Below, in pieces: positions 5,334 to 5,449 of a DNA stretch of 5,449 bases (positions within the stretch are counted from its first letter, which is position 1; every line of letters begins with the position of its first letter). The translations under genes and the position numbers were made by a program. The notes under the pieces were generated by a model. That model did no database searches, had not been told where the DNA came from, and worked only from the letters and a program-made list of their open reading frames with translations. Source of the stretch: Clostridia bacterium (GTDB lineage: Bacteria > Bacillota > Clostridia > Oscillospirales > CAG-272); NCBI GenBank assembly GCA_017408535.1, contig JAFQUL010000144.1, positions 1-5,449 on the forward strand. Reading direction: 5' to 3'.

Positions 5334-5347
5334 GGGTCGCCGAGGAC
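5334..5347 (-). repeat. Inverted half-copy of the REP-like hairpin
   Basis: GGGTCGCCGAGGAC is the exact reverse complement of 5178-5191, the loop and right arm of the REP-like hairpin. It encodes GSPRT in the RAYT frame and is the last stretch that still looks like RAYT. The match ends at 5347, next to the truncation junction. Confidence 0.6.
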
Positions 5348-5412
5348 TGTACAGTGTAGTATGATAGTATACAGGTAGTGCAAGATGATTGTATACAGTT
5401 TTGTGATATAAT
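5346..5412 (+). promoter_or_regulatory. Extended -10 promoter with GTATACAG operator-like repeats
   Basis: TATAAT (5407-5412) with TGTG (5402-5405) makes an extended -10 promoter with no convincing -35; ATGATT (5385-5390, 16-base spacer) is the best available. Upstream lie two copies of GTATACAG (5367-5374 and 5391-5398), 24 bases apart. The second sits within the 8-base palindrome TGTATACA (5390-5397). A 10-base palindrome, ACTGTACAGT, lies at 5346-5355. The repeats cover the likely polymerase site and look like an autoregulator operator. Confidence 0.55.
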
Positions 5413-5424
5413 AAAGGCAGAAAA

Positions 5425-5449
5425 ATGACCGCAAAGGAGGTTATTAAAA
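5425..5449 (+). CDS. Possible HicA-type toxin gene start, partial
   Basis: Eight codons read MTAKEVIK before the window ends. Many HicA mRNA-interferase toxins of Firmicutes begin in this way (MTAKEVIKLL or similar), and operator-like repeats just upstream would suit an autoregulated hicAB pair. The ribosome site is weak (AAAGG, 5413-5417, seven bases away), and the predicted transcript start near 5419 would leave almost no leader. The alternative is that AAAGGAGG (5433-5440) is a true ribosome site for a gene whose ATG lies just beyond 5449. In that case this reading frame is an accident. Eight residues cannot settle it. Confidence 0.4.

Larger units (their letters stand above)
5040..5378 (+). 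pseudogene. REP-associated tyrosine transposase (RAYT), 3'-truncated
   Basis: The product is the N-terminal part of a Y1/IS200-like transposase. These single-strand DNA nucleases act on REP hairpins. KPTRLKNFDYSSTGAYFVTI (11-30) is the typical RAYT opening, and MPNHIHILL (85-93) contains the HUH metal-binding motif (His88, His90). From about residue 104 the sequence (VQCSMIVYR) no longer looks like RAYT and a stop follows. The fragment is 112 residues, compared with roughly 150-180 for a full protein. The C-terminal helix with the nucleophilic tyrosine, expected some 55-60 residues after HUH, is missing. All three frames stop soon after 5348, so this is a replacement of sequence, not a simple frameshift. 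The ATG at 5040 matches the family start. It lacks a ribosome site, and the frame is open back to 5004. It is probably inactive. Confidence 0.8.

Overview
The window looks like chromosomal DNA of a low-to-moderate GC Gram-positive gut anaerobe, most likely a Clostridia/Oscillospiraceae member of the Ruminococcus type. This is an inference. It rests on strong AGGAGG-type ribosome sites, sigma-A promoters with a Gram-positive TRTG extended -10 element, a lipoprotein signal peptide, Clostridia-like protein sequences, and a REP-associated transposase of a kind familiar from such genomes. No rRNA, tRNA or CRISPR array is visible.

Left part (1-2700). A block of nested palindromes (about 15-171) precedes a very good promoter (204-232). 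Five plus-strand genes follow: a full-length, roughly ten-helix EamA/DMT-family transporter (270-1187), a 40-residue lysine-rich protein (1231-1353), a small secreted lipoprotein (1412-1831), a half-size EamA-family transporter (1920-2333) and a two-helix membrane protein (2424-2633). The gaps are 43-90 bases and no terminator was seen between them, so they may be one transcript; a weak internal promoter is possible before 1920. A strong bidirectional terminator (2643-2700) closes the block and also serves gpsA, which converges from the other side.

Middle (2765-4396). gpsA (minus strand), NAD(P)H-dependent glycerol-3-phosphate dehydrogenase, is the one housekeeping gene. It stands alone with its own promoter. 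Divergent from it is a small two-helix membrane protein (4025-4261) with its own promoter and terminator. The terminator is built on the same bulged hairpin core as the one at 2643-2700.

Right part (4393-5449). An unrecognised cytoplasmic protein (minus strand, 4393-4785) is divergent from a truncated REP-associated tyrosine transposase (RAYT; 5040-5378). The two promoters are bracketed by a perfect 12-base inverted repeat. The RAYT fragment keeps its HUH motif but has lost the region that should carry the catalytic tyrosine. It holds inside its own reading frame a REP-like GTAG-plus-hairpin sequence. An inverted 14-base copy of half of that hairpin lies exactly where recognisable RAYT sequence stops. 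Immediately after the break come GTATACAG repeats, an extended -10 promoter and the first eight codons of what may be a HicA-type toxin gene that runs off the window. The most interesting part is therefore 4900-5449, where a dying RAYT, its own REP-like sequence and a probable toxin-antitoxin promoter meet at one junction.
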